A DNA stretch of 64,000 bases from Saccharina japonica (lineage: Eukaryota; Sar; Phaeophyceae; Laminariales; Laminariaceae), in NCBI GenBank assembly GCA_008828725.1, contig MEHQ01001506.1:45907-109906 (forward strand), given 5' to 3'. Below are positions 9,370-22,000 of the stretch, in pieces; position 1 is the stretch's first letter, and every line of letters starts with the position of its first letter. The position numbers and the translations under genes are program-made. The notes beneath the pieces were generated by a model, which was given only the letters and a program-made list of their open reading frames with translations, was not told where the DNA came from and did not search any database.

Positions 9370-11932
9370 CTACGTTACACATATATATACGTGGCCCCTC
9401 CGCTCTGGTCTGGTTTTGCCACGAAACCTTGAGAGTTACCGGTACATGGGTTTATTGTGTACGTACAGGTTTAGTGTTGTCATGGCACTTACTATATGTT
9501 GGGCTCGCGCATCTCCGAAGAATGAATACAAAGAATCACTGCGAGTACCTGTGCGCTAAGGTTTTAACTGCTGTTCGTCACGCGTAATTCGATCCGACAC
9601 CTGGCGCAAGTACACCGCTTATACGTCGTACATATACACAAGGGCACAAGGGAAAAAAAAGGGTTTGACCCGTACTTTGTGCACCCAGCAAACGCAGACT
9701 TGATAAAAGTTTCAAAGCTTCGTCAACGGCGTGTCATATACTTAAAGTACATGTGTGGGATATATGTCGCATATTCCAGGGCAGCGCTGCAACAAGTCCT
9801 CCTGGCAACCCATGTACAGTACGTACTGTAATAATATCAGGCGTTATTTTGGCGGAGGGGTGGGTGGGTGGGTGGGTGGGGGTGGGTGGGAGGGTGGGTA
9901 GGTGGGGGGGGTGAAGCATGTGTAAAATGTGGCAAAAATCGGGGGGGAACTCTCAATCGCACCGTGCCTTACCCCCCTAAGAACTGAAACCTTTTGTTTT
10001 GTTTTGGGAGGGGGCAAACTACTTGGAATTAGTGTGGGACATTGTTTTATTCAGTGTAATGAGTGTAACGGTTAAGTGGTGCCTTCGAACTACGCCCCGA
10101 GGGCGGGCTTTTTGGCGGTGTGGATCGCCGGTGGATCAGACGCATGTAAAAAAACTGTGTCCACTCCATGGCTACTATTAGTACTGTATCTATCATCCAG
10201 TCACTCGGGCAAGCAGTCGCAACGCAGTCAAGAAGAAGAAAAAGTAGCGATGAATGCGTGCGTATGTGAAGAGGTGCTATATACGAAGTATACAACATAC
10301 GTATGCGTACGGTGCCACGAGGACAAAAATGAACGAAGAGAACGAGCAGCGGTGACAAACGCACGAGTATCACGCTCTGGAAAAAAAGAGTGGAGCACCA
10401 TGCATGCTTGCGTGCAGCCGAAAAAAAACTTCCAATCTAAAATTGTCCCACCCCCTTAACCATCTTAGTGCTGCACTGCACAGCAGAAACCTAATTTTTG
10501 TCTTTAATTCCAACTTTTTTGTGTCCACATCGGAACTGCAGTTCTAAACGGGCTGAGAAGCCCAGCCGCGAGAAAAATAACCTGGGCCACGGTGCTCACG
10601 GGTCAGGAGGTCTTCAAAATCTCACGCGTCGGGTCGGGGTCGGACATCTCACGGGCCGGGTCGGGTCGGGTCGGGTCGGGTCAGGAGGTCTTCAAAATAT
10701 CACGCGTCGGGTCGGGGTCGGATTAGGTGACCCGGCCCGACCCGACCCACGGGTTTTGACCCGACTCGTGAACAGCCCTCCCGTAGAAAATATCCTCTGC
10801 ACTCAACAAACGAGCTGGGATAATACCACGCACGCTCGGCAGAGACTGCCGAGCATAACAAGCATCAGGGGGGGGCGAGAGAGAGAAAAATAGAGAGAGA
10901 CAGAGAGACACAGCGAGAGACAAAGCGAAGGCGAGAGACAGAGAGAGAGGACGGGTGATCGACGTGTTCGGCACACTATGCATGATCCAAGGAAAGGCGA
11001 GCACCCACCAGCGCCCCTAGTTTACGATAACAAGGCCATTATCTACACTCGGAACGCACTTTATAAATAAAAACAAATTTCACGAGAGCACGAGTAGGAG
11101 CGACCATATCCGGCGCGAAAGCAAGAGTCGGGCATCGCTGAGAGCGCAGGGATAACGTTTGCTACCGCTGAGTATGTAGTTCGTGTTAGCAGTCGTAGCA
11201 TCGCCTTCTGTTAACCCCCCCCTGATTTTAAGACTTCAAAGGGCAAAAACGCCCGACAAAAAATACTCCGGTAACGTTCCGTCGTCTCATTCATTCGTAC
11301 ATGGATTAGGACCAATGAGTGCCTCCTCTGCGGCAACGAGCCGGAGACTCTCACCCAGGGTTACTACTCCCGCGTTCGTTCTCTGGCAATCAACGCGGCA
11401 CCTCCTCGCGGAGAGTAGGTACCCCCGGTTAAAACTAAACACTTAACACCATGGGTGCCATTGTCGAAGGTATCCCTCGCTACATACCAACGATGGGCGG
11501 GCGGGGCGGGCGGGCGGGATGGTCTGCTTTTCCTACGTAGCCTCCTTCTACGTTGTTGTCGTGTGGTTGTGGAGCTGCGATGTCTGCCACCCACGGAGCG
11601 AGCGAGAGACTCCCCCACTCTCCCCCAGTACAACAACAAATACCAGGCTTTTCCGTAAAGGGGTCCACTCTTCTGGCGTCCCCTCCTTTCTGGATGTTTC
11701 TGATTACCTCTGAATCCACCAAAATGGGTGAAAACAAACGTTTTGCACACCTCTCGGTCAGATGATCGATTTCCATCGCATGATCTAGACCTTTCACGGC
11801 AGATGGTTTCCTGGTCTCTACCGATCTCTAGTTCATGTTGTCGGGGTGGGAGCCGCGCAATCTGCATGATCTGCAGTTGTAGCACATGCTACTTCCTGGA
11901 TTGGGTCTGTAATACACATAAATCCTGACCCC
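9370..11932. other. intergenic; repeats and no confident gene
   Basis: Contents seen: a GGGT/GGTG tract (9858-9912); an E4-related fragment (AACTACTTGGAATTAGTGTG, about 10016-10040); a GGGTCGGGTC tract (10612-10755); a GA-rich tract (10878-10950). The stretch 11180-11900 has long open frames on both strands, including a C-x2-C-like patch (NECLLCGNEPETL) on the plus strand. I cannot tie these to a family. Confidence 0.5.
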
Positions 11933-12222
11933 TGCTACGATAGAGGTAGTCCCAGTGACACTTTTTGGCTGAAACGTTTTCTGAACGATCTATTAAAGCC
12001 TCCTTAACCTTGCCTTAACCCAAAACCGTCCGACTTTCAGTCTCCTCGTGTTTCAATATTTTTCAGGGCATATCAATATTTTTCCAGGGCATGATTAGGT
12101 CATGAGGTTCTTCATCGGGTACATGGAACGTTTTATTTTCCTCCGAATTGTGTTTTTGGTGGTTTATGCAGCTCCTCAAGTGAGGAGCTCAGCAAAAAAC
12201 AAGGTGCACCTCTATCGTAGCA
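11933..12222 (+). mobile_element. E3 MITE, copy 1
   Basis: Left end GCTACGATAGAGGTAGTCCC, right end GGTGCACCTCTATCGTAGCA, forming inverted ends. Inside are ACTTTTTGGCTGAAACG, CTTAACCCAAAACCG and the palindrome CTCCTCAAGTGAGGAG, all shared with the other E3 copies. No coding capacity. Confidence 0.85.
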
Positions 12223-12748
12223 TGCGTCTCACTGCACAACAACCTATGGCGTACTCGCGGGGAAAGCAAGTCACTCACACCTCCACACCCACACTCCTGT
12301 CCTCAACAGGAGCCCGGGGCAAGCATCGCTGTAACACCCGGCTCGGTGGATGGACGTAGATCAATAACAGAGAGACAGAGTGTCGTTGTCATACGTCGTA
12401 GTCGGCGACGTTCCCATAGCGGTTATATGTTGCGGTTCACGCAGAACATGCACGCCTACGTATCAGTTATAAACCCGTGGATATGCCAGAGAGGAAGATC
12501 CCCAGACGCCACAAATCTCATAGCGGCAGGTTATAGGATCTAGATGATCTACTAGATCATGATCTATCTGATGTGTCCTACGCGTGAACGTTTTTCACGG
12601 GCAACCGAATGTACCTTCTTCGCCTTCGTCTTTGCGTCTGGTTCTCAAAACATATTTCGTACCTACAGTAGTAGTAGCCACGTCGAGTCTTGTGCTTTGT
12701 TCGAACACAGATATTATGGGGCTTTGTCGAATACAGATATTACGGGGG

Positions 12749-13100
12749 GCCATCGTAGCAAATAGCACCAAACATTGTTACGTAGGAAAAATAGAAAAAT
12801 ATATTCGGTAGATTTTTGTGTGCATATACCGTACAGTAGGCTCCCTATATAGGACCAAATATTGTTAGGAAAAATAGAAAAAATATACAGTACGCGACAG
12901 CACTTAAGAATTTGGCAGTTAATAACTCCAGCCTCGAATTCTAGACGAAACTAAGAACATGGCCTCTGTTGTACTGAAAATAGTGTGAAACACATCCTGC
13001 CTTACATAAGAATTCAAGCGTGGGTGGAAATAAGAGATTCTTAACTGGCGTCGCATACTATTCGGTAGGTTTTTGTGTGTGCCGTAAGTCCTATTTACTA
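12749..13100. mobile_element. E6 mini-elements, two diverged copies
   Basis: Two head-to-tail copies of the roughly 80-bp E6 unit (TAGCAAATAG, AAAATAGAAAAA, GGTAGGTTTTTGTGTG, ending TCCTATTTACTA). The second is split by about 150 bases of unrelated sequence (12890-13045). Confidence 0.65.
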
Positions 13101-13383
13101 TGGGCCCCCGGAATAGAGGACTACTGTAGTCATGACTTGTGTTTTGTCGAATAATTTACAGTAGTAATAACACATATTATGCCATCCGCCAGTTCTGAGC
13201 GTTGTCCATGACTACGAATCGCTTCGCACGGTTCTGATATATACGAAAAACCTAAAGTCTGTTCGTTTTTAGGTTTTGTTTTTAGGTTTTGTTTTTAGGT
13301 TTTGTGTTCCTCGTTTGTACGGGCCCTTATAGACTTGCATGTAGCAGCAGTAGCACGGGTTTATCTTCCAGTAGGTGGCGTCT

Positions 13384-13450
13384 CTCAGAAGGGATGCGTG
13401 GTCAATGGTCAAATGACTAAGGCAAGCAATAAATGAGTACGCCCCCCCCT
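13384..13450 (+). mobile_element. E2 short element, copy 3
   Basis: GGGATGCGTGGTCAATGGTC, then AAATGACTAAGGCAAGCAAT and GAGTACGCCCCCCC. Sequence before it (13260-13305) is a TTTTTAGGTTTTG repeat. The stretch 13453-14030 holds one 66-codon open frame of unknown meaning and nothing else. Confidence 0.9.
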
Positions 13451-14029
13451 GCGTGCATACAACTTGTATCACACGTGCTATTGGGCGGGCCGTGTTAATT
13501 CCAGCCACAGAGCGAAGCGACCTAATCCGCGATGATCCACAACAGCAAGTAGCAACATCCGTCATACCCCCGAGTACCATCGCCACCCATGAAACCCCGG
13601 GGATGTACCCCGGATGTCTCCTGCCGACTACAGTGCGAGATTTCGGAAGATGACTACGTACGTACGTAGAGCCCCGTCATAATCGTCGCAGAGACCCACC
13701 TCCTCGAGAAAATAAAACGATTTGGTGTTTTCGACTGCTCTGCGCCCGCTCTGCCTACGAAGCATCCTAAAACAAATGCACGCAAGGGTTTGACATCTAC
13801 GCGCGGGTGGGCATGGTAGCTCGGCATCGGCACGTTCGCAAATGAGCGCTACAAAAAAAAACATAAAAAAAACACAACCCGTGGGGACCGCTCCCTCCCG
13901 CCCCGACAAAACAAGGCATTCCGTCACCCACATCGCCACACACGCCTACGGCAACGGTGAGACCCCTGTCAACAGGATGCCACTGGTCCGAAAATAAGAA
14001 AGGACCGCTTTGGTGTTCATGTTGACATC

Positions 14030-14890
14030 AAAACGGTTCTCCATGTTTACGGAAAGGTTGGTTGGTGGTAGCCACGAACATCCCCGCCTCGTGAGGAAAA
14101 CCTATCTATGTAGACACCGGCACCGGTGACCCTTGTCAGTTCCCACATTTGTCAGAAAATATAAGGACCGCTTTGGTATCCACATTCACATCAAAACGGT
14201 CCTCATATTTACGGACAGACTAATGGTAGCCAGCCACGAACATCCCGCCTCTCATGAGCAAACCTATACTATGAATACTTCGTAGGTATATTGGAGCAAG
14301 CAAGACACCCTGCCTTGAGTTGAGCTCGAATAAGTAACGGCCCAAAAACGGTCCTCATTTTTACAAAAAAGACCGGCAGTCACAAGCATCCCTCCTCACG
14401 AGGAAACCTCTATATATGATATATATGCCAGATGTATACCTGGTATTATATTAGACACCCTGCATGAGCTCGAAGAAGCAACGGCTCAAAAACGGTCCTC
14501 ATATTTACGGGAAGACTGGCAGCCACGAACATCCCGTCTCATGAGGAAACCTATATATTATATATACCATATATATATATCTGGTGTATATCGTATTAGA
14601 CACCCTGCATGAGCTCGAAGAAGTAACGGCTCAAAAACGGTCCTCATAGCTACGAAAAGACCGGCCGTCACAAACATCCCTCCTCATGAAGAAACCTATA
14701 TATATATCAGGTATATATTATATTAGACACCCTGCATAAGCTCGAAGAAGTAACGGCTCAAAAACGGTCGTCATAGTTACGAAAAGACTGGCAGCCACAA
14801 ACGTCCCTCCTCATGAGTAAACCTTTATATACTAGGTATATATTATATTAGACACCCTGCATGAGCTCGAAGAAGTAACGGCTCTCCAAC
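14030..14890. repeat. tandem array derived from the 3' end of the NME7-like gene
   Basis: Units of 125-150 bp begin at 14304, 14454, 14599, 14726 and, in the gene itself, 14851. Older, more diverged copies lie upstream to about 14030. Each unit contains GACACCCTGCATGAGCTCGA, AGAAGTAACGGCTC and AACGGTCCTCAT. On the minus strand these are the last codons and stop of the gene, followed by CCTCATGAGGAAACCTATAT. Confidence 0.9.
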
Positions 14891-16006
14891 GGACCGTCCT
14901 CAGGAAGGTCGGTGCAGTGCACCCCGGTTTGCGCGCCGCTCTCCCCGAATTTTCCTCGGATAGAGTTGGGGCGCAACTCCTTCGCCATATCGACGTCCCA
15001 CGGCCCGGCCGTCTCTCGAAACGCATTGACCGCGTTTTGTCCCCGCACCTGAAAAGCAGGCAGAACAAATCAAAACCCGGGGGCGCGATAAGCCGATTTT
15101 TTTTTGTTGTTGTTTTCAACTCACAAACACCACATGTTGTAAAAAGAAATATAGAACAAACACGCCCAATGAGCGTGTCTTAACGTAATCACGCACCTTG
15201 CAGAGTTGGGTTTCAACCATTCAATCGGTAGTACTCACAGCTGACGTATTTTTAGTATTCGTTTTTATACAAACAACGGGAAAATATGTACCAGATGACT
15301 CATCCCACGGTATTCTATAAAAAAGGGTTTGCAGTTAGTTTTGACCTTCTGAGGCGAATATTTTTCTGACCTTAAGACACGCTCCTTAAGCGACAGCAGC
15401 TACCGGTTACACCATCATGATGGTACGTTTACAGCCTACATACGTACGTACATACCTCATTTCTTTTTTAAGGACCATGTAGATATAGAGCATGATACGT
15501 AGAAAGGAAAACATGTTGGTCGCCGGGTTGCGCATGAAGAAAGTTCTTCGAAGAAAAGTCAATGTTTCCGGTGAGAGAGATGTTGAGCTAGCTCTTTATG
15601 TGAGGAGTTGAACAAAAACAAGGTACCACCCCTCATATAAGGCATTGATTGCTCTGGTAAACGCACGACAATTCTAACGTAAAATACGCAAAACACACAC
15701 ACACATTCAGAAATATTAAAAATATAAGTTTTGCAAAAATACTACCGAGGGGTTGCACGCAATAATATAAACTACCGGTACGTAATACATTACGTATGGC
15801 AACATTTTTTTGTCCCGCCTGAATGGCGTCCCGGAGCGGGAAATTGGCATGAGCTACAGTTGTCTGCTCTGCTTACTGCACTGAGTGTAGTATCTCTGTG
15901 TCGTAGTTTTGTGACCACAGAACTGGTACCTTTTTAGGATGATGAATCGGCACGGACACTGGGTGTGCTGGATGTCGACGGGTAGAAAGGAAGGTTTAAT
16001 GTGAAG

Positions 16007-16047
<41 letters not shown>

Positions 16048-19000
16048 GGCGACCCTCACCCCGTGCCGAGGCAAACGGGGTCTGCGACCGACCGAGCGAG
16101 GATAAATAAAAACACAAAAATAGGTCCGTAAAATGGGACAAAACGAAACTCCTATGTCGATGCAGCCAAGCGACGTGCATGTGTGCCCTTCCATGTTTCA
16201 AATTGCCCCCCTAGGGGGGTGTACTCGTGCCATCATGTCATGCATGGCCGTACGAGTAGTCGAATGACCATAGACCCTCGCACCCCTACAAATGCCGAGA
16301 CGGAGCTCGTCGGATTTTCACCGACCAGGCAGACATCGGTTGCTTGCACCAAGCGCGAAGCGAAACGTGAGGTGTTTGGGCGAGTCTGTCGCATGAAGGG
16401 TGAACTGCCTCCTACTAAAACCGCTTGTGAGGTGGACTCGCATATGGATAACAGCTTCGAATGAATTGAATTTTTTCTTTTGTTGCTAGGGGGCGCGGGG
16501 CGCATATTCTATCCAACACTTCGAACCACAAGAGCATAATGAACGGAAAAGCTATCCCCGTATATACGGTGCGTGTACAGTATGAAAACGTGGAATTCGA
16601 TAAAATCCGTACGTTAACATGTGCAATCTGAAGCGGACTGAATGACACCTTGCCCGACGACCCAAAACCAACTCTCGGCGTGGGGGATCAAGGCACAGGG
16701 GGGGGGGGAGGAAGAGACGAAGTTCTTGTTCTTAACTGCTTTTTTAATGCCAAATTAAGGCAACATAAACAAAAGACCGTGGAGTACATATAGAGGAGTC
16801 GAGCGGTTTGGTTCACGCAATTAGTCGGGAGAATAGTCAACGATGCGTCGTTTGAAGACCGTGGAGTACGTAGAGGAGTCGAGCGGTTTGGTTCACGCAA
16901 CTAGTCGGGAGAATAGTAAACGATGCGTCAATTTTAATTGTTGCCTCCTCACCTCAAGGGCGACGCACGCTCCAGTCGCCATCTCGTCCAGCACTTCGCC
17001 GTACCGGGGGATGACGCCCTGGCCAAAACACAAAAACACACAAACACAAAAAACAAAAAAAACGCAAAATGGAGCAAACATACCTCAGGGGGGTGGAGGG
17101 GAAAACGCGTTCGATATGACATATCACCCTTCGACAGGATGTATCGAAATCCGATACCAGGTATGATATACCGAAACTTGGTGTGATTTATCGAAATTCG
17201 ATGTGATTTAACGAAATTCGATACCACAGCAGTACCAAGCATTATCGTATCCCACCATTCCCATGCGTGTTTCCAACAGCGAGACGGAGGGCGCACCGCG
17301 CCGGTCTACAGTTTTGGGGGTAGTCGTGGCCGCGCTATCGTAGGTCAAGAATCGATAAAAGGGCTGAGGGTTTACTCTGCACGCGGGTCCCAGTGACACT
17401 TCTTCGAGTTTGGCTGACCCACTCCATTCCTGGCGATTCCATCCAATCAATAGTCCATGGAGTGAGGCGATCCTTGTCTCGCACGCGGGGTTTGTCGGCT
17501 TTGCGGGGCGCGGGTCGGGGCTCCGCCCCGACCCGCCCCCCTCCGCCCTCGCCTGTGAAGTGCGGTGATAAGTACTATACAAGCGCATTCAATTCGCAAT
17601 CAATCGTAGGAATAGTGCTGCTGCTGTGTGTAGTGTGTACAGCAGAGGTATTTATCGTTGTCAGTAGGTGATTTTATATACCCCCTCCATCCTGGTGCAA
17701 GCTGTACTGCATACTCGAAGAACAAGAACTACTCGCACTGCCTGCTGCTTCCTGGTCGCCTCCGCGCTACTCCGCGTACGTACATCAAGCAAGTATGTCG
17801 TCATCCAATCCAACCAAACATCGAGCGGCGTAACTTGTGTCGTTTCATTTGGCGTTACATTTCGGATGAACACAATGGAATCATGGGTCTTGGACTAGGA
17901 CTCACGGGCCATGGGCCACGACGATTGCTTGTGCTTCACGTCAGACACACGAGCGACCGGCTGACCCACTCCGCTTCCTGACGATTCCATCCAATCAATA
18001 ATCCACGGACACGCACACACGGGGTTTGCCAGCCACGCGGGGCGGCAAGTCTATAATCAGACGGGACAGAAAACGCCAGCCATCTACCAATCATATCGCT
18101 TTATTAACGGGAGCCACGACAGCCATCTACCAATCAAATCGCTTTATTAACGGGAGCCACGCGAAATCACGCCGCACACAAGAAGCCCACAGCACGCAAA
18201 CACCGCATCACTCACGCGACAGCCATGCGACGATTGACCCTCGATCTCGACAAATACCCATTCCACGATTAACCCACTTCGTACCGGGCATGACCAGTGA
18301 ATCTACATAACAATCTCGAAGGTATCATTGCGACCCGTAGTCTAGGAGGCGAGAGCTTGCCTGCCGCGTCCTATGGTCTTCGTCTGAACCTTCAAAAAGT
18401 TATGTTTTTGGCCATCGGAGAGGAATCGAGAGTTTTTTCGTCTGTTTCCAACACATTGGCTGCCAAAATCATTTTTTTCAGACGCCTGGCCGGCGCCCGC
18501 CACATACCATCCACCGAGAGGGGAGCACTGTAACACTAGCGTGGGTCGGAGCCTCTAAACAGCGCGATCCGTTCAAATTTCATGACGCAGTCGCTGTGTT
18601 TGTCGATCGATGTCAAACATGAAAAACGGTATTTTTCTTGCGCAACCGCGAGTGATCAAGATTTTTCATCGTCTGTTTTCTACACACCAGCGGCCGAATG
18701 TTTTTTTACCAGACGCCTGACCGGCCCACGCCACGTATCACCGACCAAGGTATGAGCACTGTAAGACTAGAATGGGTCGGAGCCATTAACCAGCGTGATC
18801 CGTTCAGAGCTCATGACGGGGTCGTTGGATTTGTCGATCGATGTCTACCGACGATTCTCATAAAAGAGCTGTCTCCTGAACCTGCCAGAACAGGAGTTTC
18901 ATGAGTATTGCGCGGGCTTCGCCCGCGTAATTAAAGTCCCCGTGAGCTGTCCCGTAGCATTAAAAATTTGCCACGCGGGGCACGGGTCGGGGCGCCCGGT

Positions 19001-22000
19001 GTCGATTTCGTACCGAAGCCAACCGGAGGAGTGCCCGGTAGGGTATTGGGGGTGTATCGAACCTTAACGAAGACTTTCGTAGGGTATTGACAAGCACTCC
19101 CGGCATACTTTGGTACGTACCCTACGGAACACACCCTTGTAATGATTGTTTTCGCTAACCAGGTATGCAGCACGTAATGATACGGACACGACGACATGGT
19201 TGCCCCTTTTCAGGTCTACCTGGTGCGGTATGCGATGTGATGTGACTACGCTGGTTCGGGGATCACCGCTTAGTGCCGCCTTGCGAGCTTCCACACAGAG
19301 CTTCTTCGAGCGACAGACAATCTGCGAAAACATGAACGAGTGTGATGTCGGGATTTCGTAACAAAACTACCCCCACGGCCGTGACGGTTCACTTGAGGGA
19401 CCAGCCCGTAGCGTACATATCTTCAACTTCGAACACAGCCGTGGCTAGCGGCACGTGTGCAAGGACTGTCATGGGTCTTTGTCAAACCCGAAAATTCCCG
19501 AGGCAGCGCTATAGCATAAGTTTTTTTGGGCTGGTGACATGACAGTCCTTGCACACGTGCAGCTAGCCACGGGTGTGTTCTTCATCGAAGCCATGCACGC
19601 TATGAATTGGTCCATCGAGTAAACCGTCACGTTCGTGGGGGTTGGTTGTCACGAAATCCCGACATCACTCGTTCATATGCTTTCGCAGATTGTCTGTCGC
19701 TCGAAGAAGCTCTTTGTGTGGAAGCTCGCAAGGCGACAAAAAAAGTGGTGATCCCGAACCGGCGTACGAGTCACATCGCATAACGCACCGGGTACAGGTA
19801 GATCTGAAACGTGCACGTTGATGTACAAGTTTGGGCAACAACCAATGTCGTCGTGTCCATATCAGTACGTGCTGCCTATCTGGTCACCGAGAACCAGTAC
19901 GTAAGTAAGTACAAGGGTGTGTTCTGTAAACAAACGTACCATACCACAGTATACCGGCAGTGCACGCTCGGGAATTTAACCGTCGAAAGTCTTCGTTTAA
20001 GATTCGGTACGCCCTCAATATACCCTACCGAACACTCCGGCGAGGGCCGGTACGAGCTCGAGATCCCGCATCTGTCAAGCAAGCTGCTGAGTGCTGAGGC
20101 GTTTAGAGAAATCCCGCATTCTTCGCTTAGACCTGCAGCCACACCGGGTCGGTCCCACCACCCGGTGGCGGGGCGACCCTGTTTCCCAGGAGACGCCCAT
20201 CCAGACTAAGCGACGTTAACACGAAGCAGCAGCTTCTCTCGTGAGGTCGGCCTCCCACAGTGAAAGACGATGCTACCATACCCTCGTGGTCTGTGACTGT
20301 CTATTTAGTACTGGTACAAGGAGGTTGAGACTGAGACATACCTGGTACCTGGTATCAGGTACCAGCACGGATCATCAAGTCGTTCTTTGGCGGCCCTGAA
20401 GCCGTCCGTGGTCCCAATACTAAACAGCACGCAAAACAAATGCAACCTGTCTCTCTTGTTGTTTTCAGTTTATGCTCGTTTAACTCGCCTGATAGACCTC
20501 GAAAAACTCCCGCGCTTGTGTTCGAGTCAGTTGGAACGTCTCCATGGCGGACACGTCGAACCCCTGACCCGGGCAGTAGCATAAGCAGCAGGTTAAGCAG
20601 CGGTAGCATCAGTAAGATCCTTATCATCATCATCATCATCATCATCGTCATCATCAGCATCAGTATCGTCATCATCATCATCATCATCATCATCGTCGTC
20701 ATCATCATCATGGAAGAGTTTCCGAGCTAGTTCTCTGAACAGCGGGGAGAGTGCAGACGCCGACCGATGCGTCTGTGTGCCTCCCCCCCTGCCTGGTTGG
20801 TGAAAACCCAACGCGCTCCGTCCCGGCATTGTAGGGATGCGAGGGTCTATGGTCATATGACTACGGCCGTGCACAACATGAACCCCCCCCCCCCGCCCCC
20901 CTCGCCCTCGAGGCCTGGACATAAAGATCGGCTCAGAAATCCATCACAGGGGGGGGGCGTTTTGACATGCGTATTTTACATAAACTAGCGCCACGGGCGG
21001 AGCCGTGACCGTACCGCGAGTTATAAGGCATACATACGGCAGGACACTCCAAGCTATGCAACCGCGGTACTCGACAAAAGTATGTGTCATATAACTCGAC
21101 GCGAGACGAGCGGGGGTAGCAAAGGGCTATAGTCTTCTCGCTATAAAAAAAAAGCAAGGCGCGAACCGTATAGAGGGGATGGAGGAGGAGGGCGTGCTAT
21201 GTATGCGACCCCGGATCTCCGGATCTTAAGTATACGGATACTGTAGTAGGGAGAGAGAGAGAAAAGGGCGAAGATCATAAATGGGATGATAACGTAAAAA
21301 AAACTAGATGTAGCTACTGTACTGTATCTTACCTGGCTGATTATGTGGTCGATGATCTTGCCGACATTCCCCGCCTTCACAGCGTGCGGCTTGATCACGC
21401 AGCAGGTGCAGCTGTCGAAGGTGGCTGTCCTGCTGCCTTTGCTGCAAGGCGAAGCGTGCACGGGGAGAAGAGGCGGTCAGATACAACAAATACGAAGTTT
21501 TTTTGGGAAAGAGCCACACGGGAAGCACACCTCGAGATAAAATCCGAAGGTTAAGCAGCGGAAAAGGGAACCCGTATATATACATACGTGCAACCAGAAA
21601 CCTCTTCACTGACTGCAGCGAACTGGCCAAAGAGAACCCGTCTACGTATGTATGTACGTGCACCAGAAAACAAACTGGCGGCAGTGAACCGGTCAAATGG
21701 TTGATCTATCAACGGATTCATCGATACAGCAGTCATTTTCTTGTTGGTAGGTTGATTGGCTGATGGGTGTACTCATGTTGTGCACGGCCGTAGTCATATG
21801 ACCATAGACCCTCGCATCCCTACAATGCCGGGACGGAGCGCGTTGGGTTTTCACCAACCAGGCAGATATATTGGCTGATGGGGGGGAAATATTGGACAGT
21901 GGGTCGGTTGAACCGGTACTGGTGGTCCTTAACAAGAATCGGGTTCAGATTAAAAAAAAAATGGCGTGTTTTTATTCTACAGTACGTACACCAAACGATT

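Noticed and set aside
11364-11885. 173-codon minus-strand open frame
   Set aside because: Arginine/proline-rich, no motifs, three overlapping frames open. Treated as unassigned intergenic sequence.
13453-13653. 66-codon plus-strand open frame with protein-like composition
   Set aside because: No family resemblance, no splice context, and it starts inside the flank of an E2 element.
20593-20922. Poly-aspartate frame
   Set aside because: ATC microsatellite read in frame, plus an E1 element.
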